Shown here in pieces: positions 36,271 to 44,806 of a DNA stretch of 64,000 nt. Numbering within the stretch: position 1 is the first letter of the stretch; each line of letters opens with the position of its first letter. Source of the stretch: Bacteroidota bacterium (lineage in GTDB: Bacteria > Bacteroidota > Bacteroidia > Chitinophagales > Saprospiraceae); assembly GCA_030147525.1 (NCBI GenBank), contig JASBVF010000012.1:62001-126000 (forward strand), given 5' to 3'. The notes beneath the pieces were generated by a model. The model was given only the letters and a program-made list of their open reading frames with translations, did not search any database and was not told where the DNA came from. A program made the position numbers and the translations under genes.

Positions 36271-38712
36271 TTGAAAAATACGCCAGGTTACCACATCATT
36301 TCTAATTGGTTTCAAACCAAAAACCAGCACCCCTTCCCCTTCCAGGAGGAAGCCTGGCAGCATTTCCTCAACGGCAAAAGCGGTCTGCTCAATGCTCCGA
36401 CTGGCTGCGGAAAAACATTCGCCCTTTTCCTCCCGGTCCTCATCGAATGGATCAATCGCCACGACGACTGGAAAACCCGTAAAAAAAACGGTCTGCAATT
36501 GCTCTGGATCACCCCACTGCGGGCACTCGCCAAAGACATTCACCGAGCCATGCGGGAGGTTGTCGAAGAATTGGGTTTGCCCTGGGAAGTAGGTTTACGC
36601 AGCGGCGACACATCCAGCAGCGAGCGCCAGCGGCAGAAACGCCAAATGCCTGAAATTCTGATCATTACGCCGGAAAGCCTGCATCTTTTGCTGGCGCAAA
36701 AAGGGAATTCTGCCTTTTTTAAAAACCTGCAAGCCGTGGTGGTGGACGAGTGGCACGAGCTGTTGGGCAGCAAGCGGGGTGTGCTAGTGGAACTGGCACT
36801 GAGCCGTTTAAAAAATATTTCACCCCTCAAAATCTGGGGCATCTCCGCCACCATCGGCAACCTGCCTGAGGCGATACAGGTCCTGCTCGGCAGCAGCCAC
36901 GAGCAGGGTGTTTTCGTGCGCACCGACATGCGCAAACAGACGATCATCGAATCCATCCTGCCCGACGAGATCGAGCGCTTCCCCTGGGCCGGGCATTTGG
37001 GGATCAAATTGCTGGACAAAGTTTACCCCATCATCCAAAACAGCAACACGACGCTCATTTTTACCAACACCCGCAGCCAGTCGGAAATCTGGTACCATGC
37101 CCTGCTCGATGCCTACCCCGACCTGGCCGGTGTGCTCGCCTTGCACCACGGCTCCATCGACCGGGAACTGCGGGACTGGGTCGAAGATGCGCTCGGCGAG
37201 GGGCTGCTCAAAGCCGTCGTCACCACCTCCAGCCTCGACCTCGGGGTGGACTTTCGGCCGGTTGACACGGTGATCCAGGTGGGAAGTCCGAAGGGGGTGG
37301 CAAGGTTTCTGCAACGGGCCGGGCGCAGCGGTCACTCGCCGAATGACGTGAGTAAAATTTACTTCCTGCCCACCCACTCGCTGGAACTGATCGAGGCTGC
37401 TGCCCTGAAGCAAGCGACTGAAAATCAGACAATTGAACAGCGCCAACCCTACGTCATGTGCTTTGACGTGCTGGTGCAATACCTCTGCACGCTGGCCGTC
37501 GGCGAGGGTTTCCGGCCGGATGAAATTTTGATGGAAATCCTCTCCACCCACTGCTTCCAGTACCTGACGGTGGACGAGTGGGAATGGGCGCTGGCTTTCA
37601 TTTCGACCGGCGGCACGCTGGAGGCGTACGAGGAATTTCAAAAAGTGGAAATCGGGGCGGACGGCGTCTGGCGAATCACCTCCCGGCGCACGGCCATGCG
37701 CCACCGGCTGGCCATCGGCACGATCGTCAGCGATGCGGTGATGAAGGTGAAATACCTCAAGGGCGGCTTCGTCGGTACGATCGAGGAGTGGTTTATTTCA
37801 AAAATGAAACCCGGCGACGTGTTCACGCTGGCGGGACGCACGCTGGAGTTCGTGCAATTCAAGGACATGACCGTTTTCGTCCGCCGCTCGAAAGCGAAAA
37901 ATGCAAAGGTGCCGAGTTGGCTGGGCGGGCGTATTTCTTTTTCTTCAAATTTGGGTGAAACGCTGCGCCACATCATGCTTCAAGCCAGCAATGGCGAAGC
38001 GCAAGCCATTGAAATGCAGTCACTTGCACCACTTTTTGATTTGCAAAAAGAACGCTCTGCCATTCCCGTGGAGGGTGAAACGCTCATCGAATACATCCAG
38101 ACGAAGGACGGCCACCACCTGTTCGTTTATCCCTTCGAGGGGTGGCTGGTGCACGAGGTAATGGCGGCGCTGCTGGCCTGGCGCATCAGCCAAAGGCAGC
38201 CGATCACGTTTTCGATTGCGATGAACGACTACGGCTTCGAACTGCTCAGCGACCAACCCATACCCGTCGAAGAGGCAACGCTGACGGAGCTTTTCACCAC
38301 GGAAAACCTCTTCGACGACATCCAGCGGAGCATCAATGCTGCGGAAATGGCGAAGCGGAAATTCCGGGACATCGCCATCATCGCCGGGCTGGTTTTTCAG
38401 GGTTACCCCGGCAATTTTAAACAAAACAAGCACCTGCAAAGCTCGTCGGCGCTGCTTTTCAGCGTCTTCAGCGAATACGACCCGGACAACCTACTGCTGC
38501 GGCAGGCTTACCAGGAGGCGTTCGATTTTCAAATCGAGGAGACCCGGCTGCGGGCTGCACTGGAGCGGATTTCTTCGGGTAAAATTTTGTTCAAAAAACC
38601 GGCTAAATTGACACCCTTCGCCTTCCCGATCAAGGTGGACAGCCTGCGGGGATCGCTTAGCAGCGAGAAGCTGGCGGAGCGGGTGAAGCGGATGCAGCTG
38701 CAATCCACGTAG
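36271..38712 (+). CDS. Ligase-associated DEXH helicase (Lhr-Core)
   Basis: Superfamily 2 3'-5' helicase of the Lhr-Core type, 813 residues. Walker A APTGCGKT (42-49), DEWH box (159-162), SAT motif III (192-194), and motif VI QRAGRSGH (348-355), followed by the winged-helix and Lhr-specific domains. It starts at TTG 36271, 16 bases after the ligase stop; no ATG fits. Homologs from pseudomonads and mycobacteria are studied as DNA repair helicases, and here it is embedded in the complete four-gene set. Confidence 0.94.
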   Translation: MKNTPGYHIISNWFQTKNQHPFPFQEEAWQHFLNGKSGLLNAPTGCGKTFALFLPVLIEWINRHDDWKTRKKNGLQLLWITPLRALAKDIHRAMREVVEELGLPWEVGLRSGDTSSSERQRQKRQMPEILIITPESLHLLLAQKGNSAFFKNLQAVVVDEWHELLGSKRGVLVELALSRLKNISPLKIWGISATIGNLPEAIQVLLGSSHEQGVFVRTDMRKQTIIESILPDEIERFPWAGHLGIKLLDKVYPIIQNSNTTLIFTNTRSQSEIWYHALLDAYPDLAGVLALHHGSIDRELRDWVEDALGEGLLKAVVTTSSLDLGVDFRPVDTVIQVGSPKGVARFLQRAGRSGHSPNDVSKIYFLPTHSLELIEAAALKQATENQTIEQRQPYVMCFDVLVQYLCTLAVGEGFRPDEILMEILSTHCFQYLTVDEWEWALAFISTGGTLEAYEEFQKVEIGADGVWRITSRRTAMRHRLAIGTIVSDAVMKVKYLKGGFVGTIEEWFISKMKPGDVFTLAGRTLEFVQFKDMTVFVRRSKAKNAKVPSWLGGRISFSSNLGETLRHIMLQASNGEAQAIEMQSLAPLFDLQKERSAIPVEGETLIEYIQTKDGHHLFVYPFEGWLVHEVMAALLAWRISQRQPITFSIAMNDYGFELLSDQPIPVEEATLTELFTTENLFDDIQRSINAAEMAKRKFRDIAIIAGLVFQGYPGNFKQNKHLQSSSALLFSVFSEYDPDNLLLRQAYQEAFDFQIEETRLRAALERISSGKILFKKPAKLTPFAFPIKVDSLRGSLSSEKLAERVKRMQLQST

Positions 38713-38714
38713 GG

Positions 38715-38804
38715 CAGGATGGTCACACTGATTATTTTGATTTTTATGATTTTATAAGATCTTTTGAAATCATAATAATCATAAAAATCAGTGTAACCAT
38801 CCTG
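38715..38804. repeat. Palindromic repeat (CAGGATGGTTACACTG-type), helicase-pdeM gap
   Basis: Arms of about 38 bases (38715-38753 and 38767-38804), nearly complementary: CAGGATGGT, CACTGATT, then A/T-rich TGATTTTTATGATTT. It fills the 110-base gap between the helicase stop and pdeM. It lacks a proper U-tract, so it looks like a repeat element, not a simple terminator. Confidence 0.85.
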
Positions 38805-38822
38805 TAAAAATTGCGATCTTAG

Positions 38823-39461
38823 ATGACCTGTCTTATTGAAAATCAAACACTTACCCTCTCGCCTGACCGGGCCGTCTTTTGGCAGGAGCAGCAGGCGCTC
38901 ATCCTCTCCGACCTGCACATCGGTAAGGGCGGGCACTTTCGCAAGGCAGGTATCCCCATCCCCGGGCAGGTGCAGGATCGGGATTTGCTGCGGCTGGGCC
39001 GTTTGGTGGAACAGTTTCACCCAAAAAAAATCATCGTCGTCGGGGATATGTTTCACTCGTATGAAAACCGGGATCTTGAGAAATTTCGTCACTGGCGAGA
39101 GTTGCAAACGGACCTGGAGGTGATTTTGGTGAAAGGCAATCACGACATTTTAAAAAAGGAAAAATACGGCGAGTTGGGCGTGGAACTGGTACAGGACGGG
39201 TACTCGCTGGACGGCTTCATTTTTTCCCATCATCCACCGGAAGCTGGCCACGAAACCGGCTTCACGTTTTCCGGCCACCTGCACCCTGGCGTGATGGTAA
39301 GCGGAGCAGGCAGGCAACGACTGCGTCTCCCATGTTTCTGGTTTTCAGGGAGTTGGATGGTACTGCCGGCGTTCAGTGCTTTTACGGGTTTGTTTTTAGT
39401 AAAACCAGCTGGCGGAGAGCGGGTGGTGGCGATGGTGGAGGGGGAATTGGTGGAGTTTTGA
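38823..39461 (+). CDS. pdeM: Ligase-associated DNA damage response endonuclease PdeM
   Basis: Calcineurin-like metallophosphoesterase (MPE) of 212 residues. Metal ligands: DLH (30-32), GD (74-75), GNHD (105-108), SHHP (135-138) and GHLH (151-154), all present. The motif GKGGHFRKAGIPIPG after the first Asp is typical of PdeM. It is the fourth gene of the ligase-associated set, separated from the helicase by a palindromic repeat. Characterised homologs are Mn-dependent nucleases; the exact substrate here is inferred. Confidence 0.92.
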   Translation: MTCLIENQTLTLSPDRAVFWQEQQALILSDLHIGKGGHFRKAGIPIPGQVQDRDLLRLGRLVEQFHPKKIIVVGDMFHSYENRDLEKFRHWRELQTDLEVILVKGNHDILKKEKYGELGVELVQDGYSLDGFIFSHHPPEAGHETGFTFSGHLHPGVMVSGAGRQRLRLPCFWFSGSWMVLPAFSAFTGLFLVKPAGGERVVAMVEGELVEF

Positions 39462-39478
39462 AATGATAAATTGTGAAA

Positions 39479-39509
39479 TTGGCAGGCAGCTATTTTTCGA
39501 GTAGCTTTG
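39479..39509 (+). promoter_or_regulatory. Bacteroidota-type promoter of the toxin-antitoxin pair
   Basis: TTG at 39479-39481, a 20-base spacer, and TAGCTTTG at 39502-39509, a perfect TAnnTTTG -7 box. Transcription would start near 39515, about 10 bases before the antitoxin ATG, giving an almost leaderless mRNA. This also argues for ATG 39525 over the TTG at 39507. Confidence 0.7.
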
Positions 39510-39524
39510 CATAAAATTTCATCC

Positions 39525-39941
39525 ATGAAAACATTGTCGCTTGAAATGGGCAAAATGCCCCATGAACTCAAGGCTTTTTTTGAAAAAAACGACTTGCAGC
39601 ATGGGGACAAAATTCTGATTCTGGCAGGGAAAGAACAGGAACGTTCCGTACTCTTCACTTACCTTGTCATGCTTGCGCTGACGCTGTATTCTTTTTTTCA
39701 AAAAAAAGAGAAAAAAGGTGCCGGAGCGCCCCAATTACCGGGTATGAATTATGAAGAACTGCTGGAAAAGGAATCACCGGAAGCAATCGAGGACGTGATC
39801 GAAGATAAGCTGGGGGTACAGTTGGAGGTTTCAGAAGAGGAGGAAGATTTTAATCCGATCGACGCCGCATTTGGTATTTGGAAAGACAGGGACATCACGA
39901 TTGAGAAAATCAGAAAAATGGCATGGGAAAGAACGAAATAA
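39525..39941 (+). CDS. Putative antitoxin with a membrane-like segment, partner of PIN toxin
   Basis: A 138-residue protein. The N-terminus resembles short antitoxin-like domains (MPHELKAFFEKNDLQHGDKI). Then comes an unusual 17-20 residue hydrophobic stretch (about 44-63, LFTYLVMLALTLYSFF) followed by Lys-rich KKKEKKG, and an acidic region. The C-terminus (FGIWKDRDITIEKIRKMAWE) is the tail that Bacteroidota antitoxins use to wrap a PIN toxin. It overlaps the toxin frame by 19 bases. The antitoxin role is inferred from the tail and position; the membrane segment is seen but its meaning is unknown. Confidence 0.75.
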   Translation: MKTLSLEMGKMPHELKAFFEKNDLQHGDKILILAGKEQERSVLFTYLVMLALTLYSFFQKKEKKGAGAPQLPGMNYEELLEKESPEAIEDVIEDKLGVQLEVSEEEEDFNPIDAAFGIWKDRDITIEKIRKMAWERTK

Positions 39942-40315
39942 TTCTATGCGACAGCAATATCATCATTCGGTTGTTTCGTGGCGATCAAAAAATACAAGAG
40001 CAACTCAACCAAATCGGATTCAAAAACGTTGCGCTGAGCCTCATCACCCACGCTGAGGTTTATTTTGGCACCAGCCGTGGAAAAATTGCAGAATCACGAA
40101 AAATTCTTGAAGCCTTCATCGTTTGCCACCTCGACACCGAAATCTCAAAAGTTTTCAACGGCCTCATCCTCAATTACACACCTGTTCATCATATCAAAAT
40201 TCCGGATGCACTAATCGCTGCGACGGCTATTGCCAATAACTTCCGGCTTTTCACAGACAATAAAAAAGATTTTGATTTTATTCCGGAGGTCAAGTTTTAT
40301 GATCCAAAATATTGA
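39923..40315 (+). CDS. vapC: PIN domain toxin (VapC-like ribonuclease)
   Basis: A 130-residue PIN domain. The four acidic positions of the active site are intact: Asp10 (CDSNIIIRLF), Glu45 (THAEVYFG), Asp94 (IPDALIAA) and Asp112 (FTDNKKDF). VapC-type toxins cleave tRNA or rRNA. The reading frame starts 19 bases inside the upstream antitoxin gene, implying coupled translation. hutU starts 26 bases later and may be co-transcribed by read-through. Confidence 0.88.
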   Translation: MGKNEIILCDSNIIIRLFRGDQKIQEQLNQIGFKNVALSLITHAEVYFGTSRGKIAESRKILEAFIVCHLDTEISKVFNGLILNYTPVHHIKIPDALIAATAIANNFRLFTDNKKDFDFIPEVKFYDPKY

Positions 40316-40341
40316 TTATCAAAATTTTAAAACAACGAAAA

Positions 40342-42375
40342 ATGACGCCCTTCCAACAATCCATCTTAACCGGTATCCCTGATGCTTTGCCCCACCCCAA
40401 ACCCTACGACTCCGCCATCTCCCACGCCCCCAAGCGGGTGATCGATGGCGTATTGTCGGAAGAGGAGAAAAAACTTGCCGTGCGCAACGCCCTGCGCTAC
40501 TTCCCGGCTAAGCACCACGCCGTGCTGGCCCCCGAATTTTACGAAGAACTCGAAACCTACGGCCGCATCTACATGTACCGCTTCCGGCCTGATTACGAGA
40601 TGTACGCACGGCCCATCGAGGAGTACCCGCACAAATGCAAGCAGGCGGCGGCTATCATGTTGATGATCCAAAACAACCTCGACCCCAAAGTTGCGAAGCA
40701 CCCGCACGAACTCATCACCTACGGTGGCAACGGGGCCGTATTCCAGAACTGGGCGCAGTACCTGCTCACCATGAAATACCTCGCTGAAATGACCGACGAG
40801 CAGACGCTCGCCATGTATTCCGGTCATCCGATGGGGGTGTTTCCTTCGCACAAGGATGCGCCAAGAGTGGTCGTGACGAACGGCATGATGATCCCCAATT
40901 ATTCCAAAAAAGAAGACTGGAACAAGTACAACGCCCTTGGCGTCACGCAGTACGGCCAGATGACGGCAGGTTCGTTCATGTACATCGGGCCACAGGGGAT
41001 CGTGCATGGTACGACCATCACACTGCTAAATGCCGGGCGATTGCTAAACCTTGGCACCGATGATTTGAGAGGAAAAGTATTCGTAACGAGCGGCCTCGGC
41101 GGCATGTCGGGCGCACAGGCGAAGGCGGCTGTGATCACCGGCGCTGTCGGCGTGGTGGCTGAGGTGGACGATAAAACTACCGAACAACGCATCGCCGACG
41201 GCTACATCCTGCGTGAAAATGTTTTCACCAACCTCGACGACCTGATCATCCGGCTGGAGGAGTGCCGAAAAAACAAGACTGCCATCGCCCTGATTTACGC
41301 CGGAAACATCGTGGACCTGTGGGAAAAATTCGTAGAACAAAACATCAAAGTCGAACTGGGCAGCGACCAGACTTCGCTGCACAACATCGACGACCTGGGC
41401 TACTGTCCGGCAGGCTACACGTTTGAAGAAGCCAAAAAACTACTCGACGAAGACAAACTCAGCTTCATGGCTGCCGTTCGCAGTACGCTCGTCCGTCATG
41501 TCAAAGCCATCAATACGATGGCGGAGCGGGGCACTTACTTCTGGGATTATGGGAACGCTTTCCTGCTCGAAGCCGGCAATGCAGGGGCCGATGTTTGGAA
41601 GGATAAAAAAACAGGCATTTACAAATACCCAAGCTACGTCGAGGACATCATGGGCCCCATGTGTTTCGACTACGGTTTCGGGCCGTTCCGCTGGGTGTGT
41701 TGTTCCGGTGAAAAGTCCGACCTCGACAAGACGGACGCCATCGCTGCACGTGTTTTGAGTGAAATAAAATCCACAGCACCTGCTGAAATCCAGGGCCAAC
41801 TCAACGACAATATTCTTTGGATCAAAAACGCAGACCGGGACATCCCCATCGTCGGTTCGAAATCCCGTATCCTCTATGCCGATTCGGAGGGACGGATCAA
41901 GATTGCCCAAGCTTTCAATGATGCTATTGCAAATGGTGAATTGGCCGGTCCGGTCGTGCTCGGCCGTGACCACCACGACGTTAGCGGTACCGACTCGCCC
42001 TTCCGGGAAACATCGAACATCTACGACGGCAGCCGTTTCACTGCCGACATGGCCGTGCAAAACGTGATCGGCGACTCGTTCCGTGGAGCGACCTGGGTGA
42101 GCCTGCACAACGGCGGCGGTGTCGGTTGGGGCGAGGTGATCAACGGTGGCTTTGGTATGGTGCTGGACGGTTCTAAAGCAGCCGAACACCGCCTGAAATC
42201 CATGCTGTTCTGGGACGTGAACAACGGCATCGCCCGCCGCAGTTGGGCCAGAAACGACGAGGCGATGTTCGCCATTAAACGGGAAATGGAACGCACGCCA
42301 GGGCTGGTGGTGACCCTGCCGAATTTGGTGGATGATGAAATTCTGGAGAAGGCGAAGGAGGGTGTAAAGGGCTGA
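40342..42375 (+). CDS. hutU: Urocanate hydratase
   Basis: Converts urocanate to imidazolonepropionate in histidine degradation, using a tightly bound NAD+. Family motifs YGGNGAVFQNW (127-137), QGIVHGTT (218-225) and the NAD-binding GLGGMSGAQ (251-259) are present, as is the Cys-containing MCFDYGFGPFRWVCCSG segment. I chose ATG 40342 (MTPFQQSIL), giving 677 residues; the open frame extends 10 codons upstream. The length exceeds Pseudomonas HutU (about 557) but fits the longer Bacteroidota form. No other hut gene is adjacent. Confidence 0.95.
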   Translation: MTPFQQSILTGIPDALPHPKPYDSAISHAPKRVIDGVLSEEEKKLAVRNALRYFPAKHHAVLAPEFYEELETYGRIYMYRFRPDYEMYARPIEEYPHKCKQAAAIMLMIQNNLDPKVAKHPHELITYGGNGAVFQNWAQYLLTMKYLAEMTDEQTLAMYSGHPMGVFPSHKDAPRVVVTNGMMIPNYSKKEDWNKYNALGVTQYGQMTAGSFMYIGPQGIVHGTTITLLNAGRLLNLGTDDLRGKVFVTSGLGGMSGAQAKAAVITGAVGVVAEVDDKTTEQRIADGYILRENVFTNLDDLIIRLEECRKNKTAIALIYAGNIVDLWEKFVEQNIKVELGSDQTSLHNIDDLGYCPAGYTFEEAKKLLDEDKLSFMAAVRSTLVRHVKAINTMAERGTYFWDYGNAFLLEAGNAGADVWKDKKTGIYKYPSYVEDIMGPMCFDYGFGPFRWVCCSGEKSDLDKTDAIAARVLSEIKSTAPAEIQGQLNDNILWIKNADRDIPIVGSKSRILYADSEGRIKIAQAFNDAIANGELAGPVVLGRDHHDVSGTDSPFRETSNIYDGSRFTADMAVQNVIGDSFRGATWVSLHNGGGVGWGEVINGGFGMVLDGSKAAEHRLKSMLFWDVNNGIARRSWARNDEAMFAIKREMERTPGLVVTLPNLVDDEILEKAKEGVKG

Positions 42376-42382
42376 TTTTCAG

Positions 42383-42422
42383 AAAAAAAGAAGCCGTCTG
42401 GATGTTCAGGCGGCTTCTTTTA
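42383..42422. terminator. Bidirectional terminator between hutU and small helical gene
   Basis: An 11-bp stem (42390-42400 with 42407-42417, GAAGCCGTCTG/CAGGCGGCTTC) and a 6-base loop. A T-run follows it and an A-run precedes it, so it can act on both strands. The stop codon of the minus-strand gene (42406-42408) lies inside the hairpin. Confidence 0.88.
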
Positions 42423-42642
42423 TTTCTGCTTCTTTGATTTGGACGGTGAGTTGATAGGTGGAGAGAAGTTCGATCAATTCCTTTACGAATTTGCTTTTCA
42501 GGTAAGTGTATTGTCGGACACCAAGGTTATCTTTTGATTTTTCACAACGCTCGATTTGATCATTGGTTTTACCAATGATATACAACAGATGAACAACCTG
42601 CTTTGCCGTGGTATTTCCCAAAACTGCTGCTTTTCCTTCCAT
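42406..42642 (-). CDS. Small helical protein paired with DUF6932 gene
   Basis: A 78-residue, highly charged, all-helical protein (MEGKAAVLGNTTAKQVVHLL at the start, KEAEIKEAA at the end). I recognise no named domain. Its ATG lies 2 bases after the final stop of the DUF6932 frame, so the two genes form a tight pair, reminiscent of nucleotidyltransferase/partner toxin-antitoxin modules. That role is inference. The last codons and stop are inside the shared terminator. Confidence 0.65.
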   Translation of the reverse strand: MEGKAAVLGNTTAKQVVHLLYIIGKTNDQIERCEKSKDNLGVRQYTYLKSKFVKELIELLSTYQLTVQIKEAEIKEAA

Positions 42643-42644
42643 TT

Positions 42645-43130
42645 CTATTCTACATTTCTACCAAAGCTTAGTTTTAAAAATCCTTTTTTCTCCAAACCCC
42701 GGTTGTTTATGAATGCGTATTTCCAGTACGCAAGATCATTTTGAAAATCTGAAAATTTTGGATGCCCCTCTGGAAAAACTTTCACAATTTAAGCATCTAT
42801 ACCTTCAGCTTCAAAGTTGAACCCCCAAAATCTTTCCAAAATCCTTTCTCTCAATTCATAAACCTCCCAATCCAAAAACACAACAACGTCAATATCCTTC
42901 GTGTTTTCCTTCAAGGTCACGAAACTACCGTCCAACCAAATTTCAAACCAGTGAAAAATTTCATGTTGAAAACGGTCGAGGTAGTTTTGGAAGTTTTCAA
43001 ACAGCCGCTGCCTCGTCTCAGAATTGGGAAAGGCACGGACGAATTGTTCCTCAATGGTTTCAAGGGTTGTTTCTATGCCGGTGGCGGGCGTCAGGAAGCC
43101 TGATTCAGTAAAAGTGGGGGTCATTGGCAT
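42645..43130 (-). pseudogene. DUF6932 nucleotidyltransferase-like gene split by an in-frame TAA
   Basis: The first part (43130 to 42792) encodes 113 residues with the polymerase-beta-like motif DGSFVTLKENTKDIDVVVF. It stops at TAA 42789-42791. The same frame continues for 47 codons (IVKVFPEGHPKFSDFQNDLA, then YWKYAFINNRG and KKGFLKLSFGR) to TAG 42645-42647. That continuation reads as the natural C-terminal part of the family. One substitution (TAT/TAC to TAA, GIDA-Y-IVKVF) explains it. It may be a true nonsense mutation, a sequencing error or phase-variable loss. A fragment could still be made. Confidence 0.8.
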
Positions 43131-43149
43131 TTCGTTTTCTCGTGAGCAT

Positions 43150-43157
43150 CAAAAATA
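43150..43157 (-). promoter_or_regulatory. Candidate -7 box for the DUF6932 gene pair
   Basis: TATTTTTG on the minus strand, 19 bases before ATG 43130, matches TAnnTTTG and is identical to the box proposed for mraZ. No well-spaced TTG upstream, so support is partial. Confidence 0.35.
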
Positions 43158-43282
43158 TTACTTTGATAGTAATTTCTACTCGTTAGCAAATTCTGTAAAC
43201 TCCCGACAATTATTGCCTTCTAACACGCCCATTTTGCAGGATTTGATGAAATTGTTGGCTGCAACCTTAAAAACGCTATCAC

Positions 43283-44791
43283 ATGAAAAATTTCACCCTT
43301 CTCATCCTGGTCACCTGCATGAACTTCTCCGATCTTTTCGCTCAAAATCCATGGGCGCTTTTCCCTGAAAATCAACCCACTTACTGGCAGGTAAATGATG
43401 AGATCAAACTTTACTACAATGATTTTACGCACATCGGCAGTTTTACCGACCGGCATTATTTCGGTGCTGTTTACTATTTTGAAAATGTTGACCATCCCTG
43501 TTTCGACACGATTCTGACCCAACATTTCGGCTTGCAGGATCCGCCGGTTGATACCCTGTTTTCAACGCCTGATTATTGGTTTGTCCTGACGCCGGACGGT
43601 GATCTTCCTTTTTACCATCTGGCTGAGCCTGGCTTTTCCTGGTCGGTCCCGTTGCAAGGGGCAGGAACTTTTGATGAAATAGTGTTCAAATGCGATACAA
43701 AAACAGAGGAGTTGATTTTTGGAGAACCCGATAGCGTTAAGACCTATTTAATCGAAACCAAACTAAACGGCGCAACGATACAGAGCGGGCTCTCCGACAT
43801 TCAGTTTAAACTAAGCAAGCAAAGAGGTTTTCTCGCCTTCACTCCACTGCAAAAGCTAACCGAGCCGGGGCCGGAAGTGTACGAAATGGTAGGTTTTAAC
43901 GACGGTCAGCCGCATGGTTTCACCTCAAGATTTGAGGATTATTTCGGAGGGCTGGAACCTGGACAGGTTTTAAAATGGAAAGAAGACTTTGTTGCCAACT
44001 TTAATTTCGACTATTTTGATACGCAATTGTTTTACTTCGATTCCATTCTGTCAGTGAACCTGACCAACGAAAAGATCGAACTTACCTATTTTAGAAAAGG
44101 CATTTCTAAAAACTGGCATTGGCACCCCACTCATCAGCCGGAACCGGATACTGTTTTTGCCTTTGAAACCGTTGCGTTCGACACTTTTTACCGGCAACAT
44201 TTTGATCCATGGACTACAAAAGTCCCCGGTTGGTTTACCATGCCATCTTTTGGCGTTTTGGATTACACCCTTTTGTCTGACATTTTCGTTGATTCAATTG
44301 GATTGAAAAGCCTGGTACTGACCGACAATGAAAATACTTATTACCAATATGGAAACGAATGCTATTTCAGCATCGCTGACGGATGCAATTTGTACCGGCA
44401 AGTCACCACCGGATTAGGGATGACCTATTATCTGTACGGGTGTTTTTTTTCTGGTAGGCACAGTAAACAATTGCTGGGCTACACCCTCGACGGCTCACCC
44501 TATGGCGATCTCGACCCCGTTAGTTCTATCTTTGAAATGCCAACCCCAAACATCAGGCTCGATGTTTTTCCCAATCCTGCAAGCACTGCCATCCGGGTCA
44601 ACATTTATGCGTTGCAGCCCGTCCGGTTTTTTACTTTAAAAATAACAGATGCAACCGGCAAAATTTATCGAATAAAGAACAGCTTTGAAGCCATGGGCGA
44701 GATCGACGTATCTTCCCTGCCATCTGGCCTTTATTTTATTTCAGTGGAGTCGGATGGCTTTTTTGGCAGGGAAAAGTTTGTGAAATGGTGA
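43283..44791 (+). CDS. Secreted protein with type IX secretion sorting domain
   Basis: A 502-residue exported protein. A signal peptide (MKNFTLLILVTCMNFSDLFA, cut before Q) is followed by a central region of about 400 residues that I do not recognise. It ends in a T9SS type A C-terminal sorting domain (about 425-502): DVFPNPASTAIRVNI, ITDATGKIY, IDVSSLPSGLYFISV, then EKFVKW. It would be carried across the outer membrane by the T9SS and released or anchored at the surface. No enzyme motif is visible. Confidence 0.9.
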   Translation: MKNFTLLILVTCMNFSDLFAQNPWALFPENQPTYWQVNDEIKLYYNDFTHIGSFTDRHYFGAVYYFENVDHPCFDTILTQHFGLQDPPVDTLFSTPDYWFVLTPDGDLPFYHLAEPGFSWSVPLQGAGTFDEIVFKCDTKTEELIFGEPDSVKTYLIETKLNGATIQSGLSDIQFKLSKQRGFLAFTPLQKLTEPGPEVYEMVGFNDGQPHGFTSRFEDYFGGLEPGQVLKWKEDFVANFNFDYFDTQLFYFDSILSVNLTNEKIELTYFRKGISKNWHWHPTHQPEPDTVFAFETVAFDTFYRQHFDPWTTKVPGWFTMPSFGVLDYTLLSDIFVDSIGLKSLVLTDNENTYYQYGNECYFSIADGCNLYRQVTTGLGMTYYLYGCFFSGRHSKQLLGYTLDGSPYGDLDPVSSIFEMPTPNIRLDVFPNPASTAIRVNIYALQPVRFFTLKITDATGKIYRIKNSFEAMGEIDVSSLPSGLYFISVESDGFFGREKFVKW

Positions 44792-44806
44792 AACAAAAAT
44801 ACAGCT

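Noticed and set aside
36820-37704. Minus-strand frame of 294 codons opposite the Lhr-Core helicase
   Set aside because: Antisense shadow of a gene with intact helicase motifs; no recognisable domain.
32673-38804. The palindromes as CRISPR repeats or attachment sites
   Set aside because: The copies belong to different families, are single at each site, and have no regularly spaced unique spacers or integrase gene nearby.
40366-41007. Minus-strand frame of 213 codons opposite hutU
   Set aside because: Antisense shadow; His/Val-rich composition arises from the complementary hutU codons.
42645-42791. The C-terminal piece of the DUF6932 gene as an independent small gene
   Set aside because: It has no start codon of its own and continues the upstream frame exactly, so it is best read as the remainder of the interrupted gene.
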